64,000 nucleotides of DNA from Pseudoalteromonas gelatinilytica (GTDB lineage Bacteria > Pseudomonadota > Gammaproteobacteria > Enterobacterales > Alteromonadaceae). A model generated the notes under the pieces. The model did no database searches. It was not told the DNA's origin and was given only the letters and a program-made list of their open reading frames with translations. This document shows, in pieces, positions 49,838 to 59,735 of this stretch. Each line of letters opens with the position of its first letter. Within the stretch, counting starts at the first letter, position 1. The position numbers and the translations under genes are program-made. Location of the stretch: contig NZ_LRRU01000020.1 of the NCBI RefSeq assembly GCF_001641615.1, positions 80,475 to 144,474 of the forward strand, given 5' to 3'.

Positions 49838-50211
49838 TTAAAGGGTTCTGATTCCCGCTAATCCGAACTCTTTATTCATGAATTTAAGGCTAGGCAAGGA
49901 TATATCAATTTCATTGTTGTTTAGAACAGCTAGGTTAGTATCGTCGAAGCTTTCTATAAACGCATCGCACTCTTTCATACCATGATTTTTATAAATCCCA
50001 GACTGACTATATAGAGTTGTTAAATTACATAAAAATTGACCTTTATGCCAAATGGCAGCAATTGCGTTATGACCGTACTTTTTTAGAGCATATTCTAAAT
50101 CTGAGGTATCATATGTGTTCCCAGATTTATTATTTATAAGTTCATTGCCTTTTAAACTCCAGTCAGGCTTTGTGTTTGATGGAGTTGATTTATCGCTTTT
50201 AGAAAAAACAT
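49838..50211 (-). pseudogene. Frameshifted hypothetical gene (T6 run)
   Basis: On the minus strand an ATG at 50211-50209 with AAGGAAAG upstream is followed by TTT TTT and hits a stop in frame, while a clean frame of about 110 codons, one base out of register, runs to a TAA at 49838-49840 (...KPDWSLKGNELINNKSGNTY...). One more T in the T6 run (50203-50208) would join start and frame into 124 residues. Either a one-base loss inactivated the gene or polymerase slippage restores it. No family recognised. Confidence 0.5.
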
Positions 50212-50345
50212 ATCTTTCCTTAGAAAATTTAAATATTTATTAATGACTTGAATTTTGAGGTGAAATTTACTCAGACATGCTTTGATGCTGCCAAGTAAAC
50301 ATTAGCGCATAAAAGGGTATAATATGACTTAATAAAGGGGGATTT

Positions 50346-50606
50346 ATGAAACATTCATATCGAATTGAAAACGATAAACTAATTTTTAAAACGCTGGTGG
50401 AGTTGCTAAATCAATCCAGCAGATACAAAAACCCTAGTTACCATGCGTTAGTTAACCACCTTAATAATAAGGGGATTTTGACAAATTGGGGAAATACTTG
50501 GACTCGTAAAAGCCTATTTAGATATCTACAAAGAAACGGCTTTTCTGGTGTGTGGGGCTTACGAAACAGCTTAGAGCAATATACAAAGCTAGCTAAGTTT
50601 ATTTAG
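50346..50606 (+). CDS. Small HTH-like protein
   Basis: 86 residues. ALVNHLNNKGILTNWGNTWTRKSLFRYLQRNGFSGVWGL resembles the helix of serine-recombinase-associated 'Recombinase' domains (LN-x-x-Gi-T-x-x-G-x-x-W-t), i.e. a probable DNA-binding module without catalytic part. AAAGGGGG ribosome site upstream. Function unknown. Confidence 0.6.
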   Translation: MKHSYRIENDKLIFKTLVELLNQSSRYKNPSYHALVNHLNNKGILTNWGNTWTRKSLFRYLQRNGFSGVWGLRNSLEQYTKLAKFI

Positions 50607-50695
50607 GGTATTTTCAGACATCGTAAAAAGGGAGTTTCGCAACCAGTACGTTATAAAGCACTACGCTTACATATGTGTAACGGCATTCACTTTGA

Positions 50696-51142
50696 TCATT
50701 CGATCGAGTTGTTGTATAGCATTGTGACGCGTTTTAAAATTGAACCTACAATACTGCAAGCTATCCAAGATATCAGTACAGCGATAATTCCAGCAGGGTT
50801 AATCATGAATTCCCAAGATGTTGAGGTTGTCGTAAAATAAGTGCCCATCGTCTTGGTTTGTTGATGAAGGTTGACTCCAAAAAGCGCTAAAAAGTGAATG
50901 ATGTGAAGTAATACCATGCGAGAGCTAGACTCACTCAATTTTACTTTTTCACTATTTATTTGTACTTTTTTTGGGTTATTGTCGTTATTCTTGTGACTGG
51001 CGGGTTTTGTTGTTAGGTGCTTATTCAAAGCTTCCTGTGAATTATCGGCCTCATATGTTCCATAAACAATCCTATTACCAGCCTTACTCGATTCAATAGC
51101 TATTGTTTCGCCAACATTGTTTTGAACAATTACGAATTTCAT
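50696..51142 (-). CDS. Hypothetical membrane protein of island B
   Basis: 148 residues from the ATG at 51140-51142 (MKFVIVQNNVGETI; AGGGA about 9 bases upstream); an ATG three codons earlier is the alternative. A soluble N-terminal part (about 75 residues) precedes two hydrophobic helices (MVLLHIIHFLALFGV and AGIIAVLISWIACSIVGSIL). No family recognised. Last gene before the right att. Confidence 0.58.
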   Translation of the reverse strand: MKFVIVQNNVGETIAIESSKAGNRIVYGTYEADNSQEALNKHLTTKPASHKNNDNNPKKVQINSEKVKLSESSSRMVLLHIIHFLALFGVNLHQQTKTMGTYFTTTSTSWEFMINPAGIIAVLISWIACSIVGSILKRVTMLYNNSIE

Positions 51143-51269
51143 TAAAATCATCCCTAATTACTGTATATGTATTTAGCTTCAGCCTAGAAGATAACATAAC
51201 TAATTTATGTTGGAACTGCAAACTAATAGATACTTGCTATTTTTGATGTATCTAAGGGGAAGTCTTTAG

Positions 51270-51288
51270 TGGCTACAGATTGGCTACA
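51270..51288 (+). repeat. Candidate integrase arm sites, island B right
   Basis: TGGCTACA at 51270-51277 and 51281-51288, same 11-bp step and direction as 43564-43582, 58 bp inside the att core. Confidence 0.55.
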
Positions 51289-51346
51289 CATAGAGATTTT
51301 GCAGAAAATAACCTATAAAGAAAGGGGGCTAAGTTATTGAATTAAA

Positions 51347-51423
51347 TGGTCGGCATAGCAGGATTTGAACCTGCGACCCCTGACACCCCATGACAGTGCG
51401 CTACCAAGCTGCGCTATATGCCG
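51347..51423 (-). tRNA. tRNA-Pro(GGG), island integration site
   Basis: 77 nt. Acceptor CGGCATA pairs with TATGCCG, D arm GCGCAGCTTGGTAGCGC, anticodon loop ATGGGGT gives GGG, T arm GCAGG-TTCAAAT-CCTGC, encoded ACCA end. The 3' half is repeated at 32041 and 43411, so the two islands entered here. Confidence 0.95.
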
Positions 51424-51528
51424 ACGTTGCAAGCCATAGTACGGCTTTTTTTATAAAAATCAATATCCCCGCAGTTTGATTGCTTGTTTATTGTTCAGGT
51501 AATCCACATTAAATCAATGGGCTAGAGG

Positions 51529-52146
51529 TTAATCTAGCCAATCATTGATCGTTTTGTACATAAAGTCGCGTATTAATGGTTGAGCATCGGCATTAGGGTG
51601 CAGGTTATCGTTTTGCATAAGTTCTGGACGGCCTGCAATGCTAAGCATGAAAAAGGGCATGAGCTCAGAATCTGTTTCATCGGCAATGGTTTTAAAGCTA
51701 TCGGTGAAAAGTTTGGTATAACGGGGGCCATAGTTTGGTGGAATTTGTACTTCCATTACGGCGGTTTTCGCCCCAATTTTTTGGCTTTTTGCAATTAAAT
51801 CACGTAAGTTAGCTTGCAGGCGTTTAATAGGGAAACCTCGTAAACCATCGTTTCCGCCAAGCTCAATGAGTACATGAGTGGGTTCAAATTCGCTCAGTAA
51901 CGCGTCGAGCCGTCTTAGGGCACCGCCTGTGGTTTCACCGCTAATACTGGCGTTTACTAGGTATACAGATTGGTCTTTTTCATCGTACTTATCTTGTAAC
52001 AATTTAACCCAGCCTTGCTCTTGTTTAAGTCCGTAAGCGGCGCTTAAACTGTCACCTAGAATTAAAATTGTGTTGTCAGCTGCTGCCGTAAGTGGTTTGA
52101 TTACTAACAGTAAAACGAATATAAAACGTAGGATTGGATGCATCAT
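51529..52146 (-). CDS. tesA: Periplasmic SGNH thioesterase/lysophospholipase TesA
   Basis: 205 residues with a signal peptide (MMHPILRFIFVLLLVIKPLTAAA). SGNH blocks: ILGDSLSAAYG (Ser), SGETTGGALRRL (Gly), IELGGNDGLRG (Asn), DNLHPNADAQP (Asp, His). Thioesterase I / protease I / lysophospholipase L1. Divergent from ybbA, with the two start codons overlapping within 9 bp, the same arrangement as in E. coli. Confidence 0.93.
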   Translation of the reverse strand: MMHPILRFIFVLLLVIKPLTAAADNTILILGDSLSAAYGLKQEQGWVKLLQDKYDEKDQSVYLVNASISGETTGGALRRLDALLSEFEPTHVLIELGGNDGLRGFPIKRLQANLRDLIAKSQKIGAKTAVMEVQIPPNYGPRYTKLFTDSFKTIADETDSELMPFFMLSIAGRPELMQNDNLHPNADAQPLIRDFMYKTINDWLD

Positions 52147-52866
52147 ATGTCAGCGCTTTCTCAATTAAACATCATTCAAGTTAAAGGACTTTCTAAAACG
52201 GTCACCACGGTTGAGGGCGACCTGACCATCCTCAGTGACATCAGCTTTAATGTCAAGTCGGGCGACTCAGTTGCCGTGGTGGGCACCTCTGGTTCGGGTA
52301 AGTCTACTTTATTAAGTTTATTGGCGGGCCTTGACCAATCAACTGGCGGCAGTATCCATTTAGACGGAGCCGCATTACATGAATTAGATGAAGAAGCACG
52401 CGCAGCACTTCGCGCTGAAAAAGTAGGTTTTGTATTTCAGTCTTTCATGCTTGTACAAAGCTTAACAGCCCTTGAAAACGTAATGCTTCCGGCAGAACTT
52501 GCGGGTAGCAAAGACGCTAAACAACAAGCACTTGAGTTACTTGAAAAGGTAGGCTTGAGTCATCGCGTGGGTCATTACCCATCGCAATTATCTGGCGGTG
52601 AGCAGCAACGTGTAGCAATTGCGCGTGCATTTATTGGCACACCGAAAATCTTATTTGCCGATGAACCATCAGCAAACCTAGATAGCAAAAACGGTAAGTT
52701 AATTGAGTCTCTATTATTTGAACTAAATAAAGAGCACGGCACGACACTTATTTTAGTAACCCATGATGAGCAGCTTGCACAAAAGTGTCAGCAAATTTTA
52801 CACATTGAAGCAGGGCAGTTAGTTACTGTAAAAGAAAGCGAAGGAGTGCAAGCGAATGTGGGCTAA
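52138..52866 (+). CDS. ybbA: ABC transporter ATP-binding protein YbbA
   Basis: 242 residues (ATG at 52147 is an alternative). LolD/MacB-type ATPase: Walker A VGTSGSGKSTLL, Q-loop FVFQSFMLV, signature LSGGEQQRVAIARAF, Walker B ILFADEPSANLD, switch His TLILVTHD. Partner of the adjacent permease YbbP; export of a lipid-like or lysophospholipid substrate linked to TesA has been suggested for this cluster, but not proven. Confidence 0.92.
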   Translation: MHHMSALSQLNIIQVKGLSKTVTTVEGDLTILSDISFNVKSGDSVAVVGTSGSGKSTLLSLLAGLDQSTGGSIHLDGAALHELDEEARAALRAEKVGFVFQSFMLVQSLTALENVMLPAELAGSKDAKQQALELLEKVGLSHRVGHYPSQLSGGEQQRVAIARAFIGTPKILFADEPSANLDSKNGKLIESLLFELNKEHGTTLILVTHDEQLAQKCQQILHIEAGQLVTVKESEGVQANVG

Positions 52867-55357
52867 ATTAGCACTAAAACTGTTTTCACGTGAGTTTAAG
52901 CGTGGCGAATTAACAGTGATCAGTGCAGCAATAGCCTTAGCTGTTCTCACTGTTTTAACTCTGTCCATGGTTACCGACCGTATTGGCCAAAGTATTGAAG
53001 AAAAAAGCAGTGCTTTTATTGCTGCTGATCGCGTTTTAGCAAGTAACCATGTTTTACCTGCCGAGTTTTTAGAAAAAGCCAACCAAGATAACTTACGCAC
53101 CGCAAAAATAACCTACTTCGACACCATGTTATTTGCAGGTGACGAAATGCAGCTTGGTTCGGTTAAAGCGGTATCAAACACCTATCCGTTAAAAGGTGAG
53201 TTAAAAGTAAAAACTAGCCTGACTGGCCAAGCAGAAGTAACAACCGAGATCCCAAGCCGTGGTGAAGTATGGTTAAGTGAATCGGTGTTTTATGCGCTGA
53301 ATATTAACGTGGGCGATAAAGTAGAGCTTGGCGCAGCTACGTTTACGGCTAGTCATGTTGTAGCTGAAGAGCCAGATGCGCCGTTTAATGTGTTTTCAAG
53401 CAGCCAGCGGATCTTAATCAATGAAGCAGACATTGCTGTTACAGAGGTAATTCAGCCGGGGAGTCGGGTATTTTACCGTCAACTTTATGCTGGCGACAAA
53501 GACAATTTAGATGCCTTTTATGCGTGGTTAAAACCACAAATGAAAGAAAACCAAAATTGGTATGGTGTTAAAGACCGCCAGTCACCAATTTCTAATAGTT
53601 TAAATCGCGCTGAGAGTTACTTATTGCTAGCAGGTTTGCTTGGCATTATTTTAGCTGCTGTTGCTATCGCGGTATCGGCAAAACGGTATTGTGAACGTCA
53701 GTACGACCCAGTTGCGATGATGAAAACGCTTGGCGGAAGTCGCGCTATGATCCGTAAAATCTATTTACTGCACTTAAGCCTTGTATGTTCAATGTCGGTG
53801 ATTGTGGGTTTACTGATTGGTTATGGTTTACAAGCGATTGCCACTGATTATTTAGCACAAACCATGGGTTCAGCACTGCCTAGTGCATCGGCAAAACCTT
53901 GGATCATTGCAATTAGCACAGGCGTGATTTGTGCGGTAATGTTTTCGATTAAACCGCTACTCGATTTATTCGATATTCCGCCGCTGCGTGTACTTCGCCG
54001 TAACTTAGGTGACCGTTTATTAGTAAGTAAAGTGCACTTGGCTATGTCGGCACTTACTGTGTTTTTATTGATGTGGTTATTTAGTAATAACATCAAAATA
54101 AGTGCAATTTTGTTCCTTTCGACGGCATTTTTAATTGCTGTGTTATTTGGTCTATCAAAGGTTATTTTTGGTGGTGGCCGCAAACTTGGCTTGAGTCCGG
54201 GCAATAGTTGGTCATTGGCGATTGCGTCAATTCAAAAGCGTGCCAATGTGAATGCGGTACAATTAATTAGCTTTGCTTTGGCTATCAAGCTATTACTGTT
54301 TTTAATTGTACTTAAGAACGACATGATTTCGGACTGGCAGTCTCAGCTTCCTGAAAATGCACCTAATTCATTTTTAGTGAACATTACTGAGCAAGAGTTA
54401 GAGCCTATTACGAGCTTCTTAGCACAAAACGATATGCCCACGTCTGATTTCTATCCGGTTGTGCGTGGTCGCGTAAATGCCGTTAATGGTGAGTTGGTTG
54501 CCCGCGAAGTATCGCAAGAAGACAACGAAAAGAAAGACGAAGAAGCCCGCTCTGGTATTGGCCGTGAGTTAAACCTAACTTGGCGTAAAGACTTACCTAA
54601 TCAAAACGAGCTTATCGACGGTGCATGGTTTAGTGAAAACTCTGTTGCCGAGGCATCGGTCGAAGAGTCGATGCTTGAACGCCTTGATGTTAAAATTGGC
54701 GATACGCTTACCTTCTTAATTGGTGCACAATCATTCGATGCAAAAATTACCAGTGTGCGCAAGGTTAATTGGACAACGCTTAAACCTAACTTCTTTATTA
54801 TTTTAAGCCCTGATGTGCTAGCGAGTTTTCCTGCTACTTATATTTCATCAGTGAATGTAAAAGCAGAGAAAAAACGAGAGTTTAATGAGCTAATGCGTCA
54901 ATACCCCACGGTTAACGTGATAGATGTTGAGAGTTTCATTAAACAAATTCGCTCAACCATAGAGCAAGTATCGTTAGCGATTGGCTTTGTACTCGCGATT
55001 GTGGTTGCCTGTGGCGCTTTAGTGCTTATTTCGCAAGTGCAAGCAAGTTTAGGCGAGCGAATGCAAGAGATTGTTATTTTGCGAACCTTAGGTGCCAAAG
55101 GGCGCTTAATTAAAAATGCCACCTTATATGAGTTTTTATTATTAGGCGTTACCGCAGGCTTAGTGGCTGCCATTGTCAGTGATATTGCCCTGTTGATAGT
55201 GCAAAAACAGATGTTCGATTTAGCAGGTAAGTTCCACCCTCATATTTGGGTGATTGGCCCAGCAGTCGGTGGCTTATTCGTGGCATGTTTGGGCTATTTG
55301 ATGATAGCCCGCACAATGCGAAAAAATACCCAAGGCTTATTACGCTCGCTCGCGTAA
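52856..55357 (+). CDS. ybbP: ABC transporter permease YbbP (FtsX-like)
   Basis: 833 residues, start overlapping ybbA by 11 bp. N-terminal helix, a large periplasmic MacB-PCD-like domain (about 45-240), three helices including the first FtsX domain (about 255-380), further helices, a second periplasmic domain (about 480-685) and a C-terminal FtsX domain with three helices. The ten-helix, two-domain type of the YbbP family. Confidence 0.92.
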   Translation: MWAKLALKLFSREFKRGELTVISAAIALAVLTVLTLSMVTDRIGQSIEEKSSAFIAADRVLASNHVLPAEFLEKANQDNLRTAKITYFDTMLFAGDEMQLGSVKAVSNTYPLKGELKVKTSLTGQAEVTTEIPSRGEVWLSESVFYALNINVGDKVELGAATFTASHVVAEEPDAPFNVFSSSQRILINEADIAVTEVIQPGSRVFYRQLYAGDKDNLDAFYAWLKPQMKENQNWYGVKDRQSPISNSLNRAESYLLLAGLLGIILAAVAIAVSAKRYCERQYDPVAMMKTLGGSRAMIRKIYLLHLSLVCSMSVIVGLLIGYGLQAIATDYLAQTMGSALPSASAKPWIIAISTGVICAVMFSIKPLLDLFDIPPLRVLRRNLGDRLLVSKVHLAMSALTVFLLMWLFSNNIKISAILFLSTAFLIAVLFGLSKVIFGGGRKLGLSPGNSWSLAIASIQKRANVNAVQLISFALAIKLLLFLIVLKNDMISDWQSQLPENAPNSFLVNITEQELEPITSFLAQNDMPTSDFYPVVRGRVNAVNGELVAREVSQEDNEKKDEEARSGIGRELNLTWRKDLPNQNELIDGAWFSENSVAEASVEESMLERLDVKIGDTLTFLIGAQSFDAKITSVRKVNWTTLKPNFFIILSPDVLASFPATYISSVNVKAEKKREFNELMRQYPTVNVIDVESFIKQIRSTIEQVSLAIGFVLAIVVACGALVLISQVQASLGERMQEIVILRTLGAKGRLIKNATLYEFLLLGVTAGLVAAIVSDIALLIVQKQMFDLAGKFHPHIWVIGPAVGGLFVACLGYLMIARTMRKNTQGLLRSLA

Positions 55358-55382
55358 ATGTCTTACTTAAAGGTTGACTATA

Positions 55383-55410
55383 AAATGCTCGCAATTGCGG
55401 GCATTTTTTA
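55383..55410 (+). terminator. Terminator after ybbP
   Basis: AAATGCTCGC-AATT-GCGGGCATTT with one mismatch and a T-run. Confidence 0.8.
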
Positions 55411-55495
55411 TGAATTGCAATTGGTTACTGGTAATTTATACAGTGCTCTGGCATTATTAACCGCAGATAATAATGATAATAGACGGGTCAGTTAG

Positions 55496-56020
55496 TTGGC
55501 GATTATTTTAGGGATTGATCCTGGTTCACGATTAACAGGGTACGGCGTGATTGCTCACCAAGGTGCTAAGTTCACTTATTTAGGCAGTGGCTGCATTAAA
55601 CTGGCCGATCATGATTTTCCTGTACGCTTAAAAATGATTTACCAAGGGATCAGTCAATTGGTAGAGCAATTCTCCCCAGACAGTTTTGCTATCGAAAAAG
55701 TGTTTATGGCGCATAACCCCGACTCGGCACTTAAACTAGGCCAAGCACGTGGTGCAGCGATTGTTGGTGCTTCAATGGCAGAGCTGCCAGTTTATGAATA
55801 TTCAGCTAGGCAAATTAAGCAGGCCGTTGTAGGTAATGGCGGAGCCGATAAGTCCCAAGTACAGCATATGGTTAAAAACATTTTAAAGCTGCCTGGTACC
55901 CCTCAAGCCGATGCCGCAGATGCTTTAGCAATCGCTATTTGTCATGCACACTCAGAACAAAATTTAATAAAACTTGCGGGCAGTGCGAGCAAAACCGTAA
56001 GAGGACGATTAAGGAAGTAA
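55496..56020 (+). CDS. ruvC: Holliday-junction resolvase RuvC
   Basis: 174 residues, TTG start. [16 protein letters not shown] (Asp7), [23 protein letters not shown] (catalytic Glu), and [17 protein letters not shown] (Asp pair) mark the four acidic residues. Cuts Holliday junctions held by RuvAB. First gene of ruvC-ruvA-ruvB, one base before ruvA. Confidence 0.96.
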   Translation: MAIILGIDPGSRLTGYGVIAHQGAKFTYLGSGCIKLADHDFPVRLKMIYQGISQLVEQFSPDSFAIEKVFMAHNPDSALKLGQARGAAIVGASMAELPVYEYSARQIKQAVVGNGGADKSQVQHMVKNILKLPGTPQADAADALAIAICHAHSEQNLIKLAGSASKTVRGRLRK

Positions 56021-56021
56021 T

Positions 56022-56642
56022 ATGATTGGTCGATTAAATGGCTTACTTGTTGAAAAGCAGCCACCAGAAATTCTTATCGAAGTAAGTGGTGTAGGCTACG
56101 AAGTACAAATGCCCATGACTTGCTTTTATGATTTACCAGCAGTGGGTGAGCAAGCGATTATTTATACCCATTTTGTGGTACGTGAAGATGCCCAGCTATT
56201 ATTTGGCTTTAACAACAAAACCGAGCGCACTTTATTTAGAGAGCTTTTAAAAGCCAATGGTGTAGGGCCAAAACTTGGTCTTGCTATTTTATCGGGTATG
56301 TCGGCGCAGCAATTTGTAAGTTGTGTTAATAATGAAGATGCGACCACACTGGTTAAACTGCCGGGTGTTGGTAAAAAAACGGCTGAGCGTTTAGTACTCG
56401 AAATGAAAGACAGGCTTAAAAATTGGGGTAATGACTTATTTACGCCATTTAGCGATAATGCCGTAATTGAGCCATCAAGTAATGATACCCTTGTGGCAAA
56501 CAATGCTGCCGATGATGCTGTATCGGCACTTGTGGCATTAGGCTATAAGCTACCGCAAGCACAAAAAGCGGTTAAAACAGTGAACAAACCAGATATGACG
56601 ACCGAGGTTCTAATTAAAGAAGCTCTAAAATCAATGTTGTGA
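56022..56642 (+). CDS. ruvA: Holliday-junction binding protein RuvA
   Basis: 206 residues. N-terminal OB fold ([31 protein letters not shown]), two helix-hairpin-helix motifs ([39 protein letters not shown]), flexible linker, C-terminal RuvB-binding helix bundle ([19 protein letters not shown]). Confidence 0.96.
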   Translation: MIGRLNGLLVEKQPPEILIEVSGVGYEVQMPMTCFYDLPAVGEQAIIYTHFVVREDAQLLFGFNNKTERTLFRELLKANGVGPKLGLAILSGMSAQQFVSCVNNEDATTLVKLPGVGKKTAERLVLEMKDRLKNWGNDLFTPFSDNAVIEPSSNDTLVANNAADDAVSALVALGYKLPQAQKAVKTVNKPDMTTEVLIKEALKSML

Positions 56643-56649
56643 GTAAACC

Positions 56650-57654
56650 ATGATTGAAGCAGATCGCTTAATAGATGCGAGTGAACAAAGTAACGAAGAC
56701 AGTGTTGATCGTGCCATACGACCAAAACTGTTAACCGATTACACAGGCCAGCCGCATGTTAAGCAGCAAATGGAAATTTTTATTGAGGCAGCTCGCCATC
56801 GTGGCGAAGCGCTGGATCACTTATTAATATTTGGTCCACCGGGTCTTGGTAAAACTACACTTGCAAACATTGTAGCCAACGAGCTTAACGTTAATATTAA
56901 AACGACGTCGGGGCCAGTACTGGAAAAAGCAGGCGATTTAGCCGCGCTTTTAACGAATCTTGAAGAAGGTGACGTACTGTTTATTGATGAAATACATCGT
57001 TTGAGCCCGCAAGTCGAAGAGATTTTGTATCCTGCGATGGAAGATTATCAGCTGGATATAATGATAGGTGAAGGCCCTGCAGCACGCTCAATAAAGCTCG
57101 ATTTACCACCATTTACTCTAATAGGCGCGACAACGCGTGCAGGATCACTCACTTCACCTCTTAGAGACCGCTTTGGTATTGTTCAACGATTAGAGTTTTA
57201 TTCTGTTGAAGACTTATCAAAAATTGTTGCCCGTTCAGCACGCTTTTTAGAATTAACGATGTGCGATGAAGGGGCAACCGAAATCGCTAAGCGCTCACGT
57301 GGTACGCCGCGAATAGCGAACCGTTTATTACGCCGCGTTCGTGATTACACCCAAGTGAAATCAGACGGTAAAGTGAATGCTACAGTTGCAGAGCAAGCCC
57401 TCGATATGATTGATGTCGATAAAAGCGGTTTTGACTACATGGATAGAAAATACCTGCTTGCTATCATCGAAAAATTTATGGGCGGCCCCGTTGGCCTTGA
57501 TAACCTCGCGGCTGCGATTGGCGAAGAAAAAGAAACCATTGAAGATGTAATAGAGCCGTTTTTAATACAACAAGGCTTTATACAACGCACCCCACGTGGA
57601 CGACTTGTTTCAGACATCGCTTATTTACACTTTGGGCTAACGCCAGAGAAATAA
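56650..57654 (+). CDS. ruvB: Holliday-junction branch-migration ATPase RuvB
   Basis: 334 residues. [25 protein letters not shown], Walker [11 protein letters not shown], Walker [12 protein letters not shown], sensor [20 protein letters not shown]-terminal winged helix with [11 protein letters not shown]. Hexameric motor for branch migration with RuvA. Confidence 0.97.
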   Translation: MIEADRLIDASEQSNEDSVDRAIRPKLLTDYTGQPHVKQQMEIFIEAARHRGEALDHLLIFGPPGLGKTTLANIVANELNVNIKTTSGPVLEKAGDLAALLTNLEEGDVLFIDEIHRLSPQVEEILYPAMEDYQLDIMIGEGPAARSIKLDLPPFTLIGATTRAGSLTSPLRDRFGIVQRLEFYSVEDLSKIVARSARFLELTMCDEGATEIAKRSRGTPRIANRLLRRVRDYTQVKSDGKVNATVAEQALDMIDVDKSGFDYMDRKYLLAIIEKFMGGPVGLDNLAAAIGEEKETIEDVIEPFLIQQGFIQRTPRGRLVSDIAYLHFGLTPEK

Positions 57655-57698
57655 CTAAAAACCCCGCGGTTAGTTAGAAGCTTTAAGCTATAAGTATC

Positions 57699-57724
57699 AA
57701 GCAGCTCGAAAGGGCTGTTTTTTA
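57699..57724 (+). terminator. Terminator after ruvB
   Basis: AGCAGCTC-GAAA-GGGCTGTT (with one imperfect pair) followed by a T-run. Confidence 0.7.
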
Positions 57725-57763
57725 TCGAGATAAATTGCTTGTATCCAACGGGTATGTAGATTT

Positions 57764-57819
57764 TTACCGCTTACCGCTTACCGCTTACCGCTTACCGCTT
57801 ACCGCTTACCGCTTACCAC
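57764..57819 (+). repeat. Heptanucleotide tandem repeat
   Basis: Seven perfect head-to-tail copies of TTACCGC (57764-57812) plus an eighth, TTACCAC. A short VNTR prone to copy-number change, in the ruvB-tolQ gap. Confidence 0.95.
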
Positions 57820-57901
57820 TGGATTGTTGTCTCATTTTAACATCTGTAATTCACATGCTGTTAAGTTATCGGTAGGTATTCTCGTTGACGTTTGAATAGG
57901 C

Positions 57902-58081
57902 AAAAAAAAGCCCGCATAAGAATGCGGGCAAACAACAAGTTGAAGGAAGTAATCCAGGGAACTACGGTCTACTTAAATAAGGTTTTATCCAGATTTAAGC
58001 AAACCTGAGCAATACGAAACTTCATATTGCTAAAAACGGAGCTTAATGAAAGAAACTTTCATGAGGTTGCTAGCTCGGTAT
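57902..58081 (-). ncRNA. Candidate small RNA
   Basis: On the minus strand a good promoter, TTGAAG (58116-58111), 17-base spacer, TATTAT (58093-58088), is followed about 150 bases later by a perfect intrinsic terminator GCCCGCAT-TCTT-ATGCGGGC with eight T (57929-57902). Between them is no open frame of note, giving an RNA of about 180 nt starting near 58081. The T-rich terminator tail and single-stranded stretch before it (ACTTGTTGTTTG) suit an Hfq-type sRNA. I do not recognise a known family. Confidence 0.55.
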
Positions 58082-58087
58082 AGGTAA

Positions 58088-58116
58088 ATAATACGCAATG
58101 GTGGATTTTTCTTCAA
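58088..58116 (-). promoter_or_regulatory. Promoter of the candidate sRNA
   Basis: TTGAAG-17-TATTAT on the minus strand. Confidence 0.55.
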
Positions 58117-58119
58117 ACT

Positions 58120-58490
58120 AGAAAAATTTTATTTTCAGATAAAAAAAACTAATGTGAGCAAAAAATCAAATTGTTTTCTTTTTGTTCACTTTTTGTCTGT
58201 TTATGTTTTAAATCACTGAATAAAAGGCTTTTTATAAATTTTGTGATCTTTATTCAGGATTAGTTTAAGTATTATGTAGTAGATTTGCAAAAGTGCTTTT
58301 GGGTGTTTATGCGTTATTTATGAATAAACGCCGTGTTTTTGAGTGTTTTGGTTGCTTTTTAGTGTCACTGTAATGACTTATTATTAAGGTGAAAATATGC
58401 ATAAAAGTGTTGATAAAAGCTAATATGGCTAAAAAATAACTAAGCAAATTGCTTTTTACCGTTATTTGCCGCTAATTCACAGCAAGAGCG
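58120..58490. other. AT-rich upstream region of tolQ
   Basis: About 370 bp, very AT-rich, no open frame worth calling. ybgC, which usually precedes tolQ, is absent from this gap. Confidence 0.5.
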
Positions 58491-58519
58491 TTGTCAGTTC
58501 ATAACTGACTAGATACACT
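58491..58519 (+). promoter_or_regulatory. Promoter of the tol-pal operon
   Basis: TTGTCA, 17-base spacer, TACACT, about 90 bases before the tolQ GTG. Confidence 0.6.
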
Positions 58520-58608
58520 AGATGTAACTTTTGGCCACCTTTGTGGTCAATAAATGCAAGTGTAAAAAATATAACAAATTACATAGAAATCTATTTTAGG
58601 AGTTTAAC

Positions 58609-59313
58609 GTGGGATCAGGGCTTAACTTTTTAGATCTTATTCTAGAAGCCAGTGTACTTGTCCAGCTAGTAATGTTGGCATTAGTCGGTATGTCGGTAAT
58701 GTCATGGGCAATTATTTTTCAACGTAAAAAAGCGATTTCTGATGCACTTAATGGCGCAAAGCGTTTTGAGCAAAAATTTTGGTCAGGTATTGACCTAAGT
58801 AAATTATATAACGAAGTATCAGCTCGTCCTGGTGGTGCATCAGGTGTTGAAGCATTATTCGTTGCTGGTTTTAAAGAGTTTGCACGTCATAAGAAAAATA
58901 CATTTCAAAGTGCAAGCATTGTTATGGAAGGCACACACCGTTCAATGCGTGTTGCGTTATCACGTGAAGTTGAAAAGCTTGAGTCTAGTTTATCGTTTTT
59001 AGCAACAGTGGGTTCAATTAGCCCTTATATCGGTCTGTTTGGTACGGTTTGGGGTATCATGAACGCATTTATCGCATTAGGTGAAGTTAAACAAGCTACT
59101 TTACAAATGGTTGCACCGGGTATTGCCGAAGCATTGATTGCAACAGCAATGGGTTTATTTGCTGCAATCCCTGCGGTAATTGCTTACAACCGTTTTGCTA
59201 ACAAAGTAGAAAAGCTTGAAGGTAATTACATTAACTTCATGGAAGAGTTCGCCAATATTTTACACCGCCAAGCAGCTGCGCAAATAGAGGCTAAAGCGAA
59301 TGTATCAGCGTAA
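58609..59313 (+). CDS. tolQ: Tol-Pal system proton channel TolQ
   Basis: 234 residues, GTG start with AGGAG 8 bases upstream. Three membrane helices (about 15-35, 137-157, 170-195); [17 protein letters not shown] and [24 protein letters not shown] are MotA/TolQ/ExbB signatures. With TolR it turns proton motive force into TolA movement at the septum. Confidence 0.96.
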   Translation: MGSGLNFLDLILEASVLVQLVMLALVGMSVMSWAIIFQRKKAISDALNGAKRFEQKFWSGIDLSKLYNEVSARPGGASGVEALFVAGFKEFARHKKNTFQSASIVMEGTHRSMRVALSREVEKLESSLSFLATVGSISPYIGLFGTVWGIMNAFIALGEVKQATLQMVAPGIAEALIATAMGLFAAIPAVIAYNRFANKVEKLEGNYINFMEEFANILHRQAAAQIEAKANVSA

Positions 59314-59734
59314 GAAACGTCGCCCTGTAGGGGAGATAAACGTAGTACCTTACATTGATGTAATGTTGGTACTGCTAATCATATTTATGGCAACGGCACC
59401 GCTTATTACTCATGGCGTAAAAGTAGATTTGCCGAAAATGGAAGAATCGGATTTAGTTGATACTAAAGATACACCACCGATCATTGCATCAATTGATGCT
59501 GAGGGTAAGTACTATGTAAGTATTGGTACTGATCCTGAAGCGCCAATGGAAGCCTTGGATGTTGCGGCGGTGATTAAACTTCAATTGCAAAAGAATCCCG
59601 ATACACCTGTGATGATCAAAGGTTCAGGCCGTGTTTCTTATCAAGAAGTGCTGCTGCTTATGGACTTTTTGAAAAATGCCGGTGTGCCTTCAGTGGGTCT
59701 TATGACCGAATCATTTGAGGGGACGAAAGGCTAG
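59300..59734 (+). CDS. tolR: Tol-Pal system protein TolR
   Basis: 144 residues, start 14 bp inside tolQ. One membrane helix with the proton-carrying Asp in [17 protein letters not shown], then a periplasmic ExbD/TolR domain ending SVGLMTE. Confidence 0.95.
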   Translation: MYQRKKRRPVGEINVVPYIDVMLVLLIIFMATAPLITHGVKVDLPKMEESDLVDTKDTPPIIASIDAEGKYYVSIGTDPEAPMEALDVAAVIKLQLQKNPDTPVMIKGSGRVSYQEVLLLMDFLKNAGVPSVGLMTESFEGTKG

Positions 59735-59735
59735 T

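Noticed and set aside
57764..57819. CRISPR array
   Set aside because: Seven-base units without spacers are a simple tandem repeat. No CRISPR or cas genes were seen anywhere in the window.
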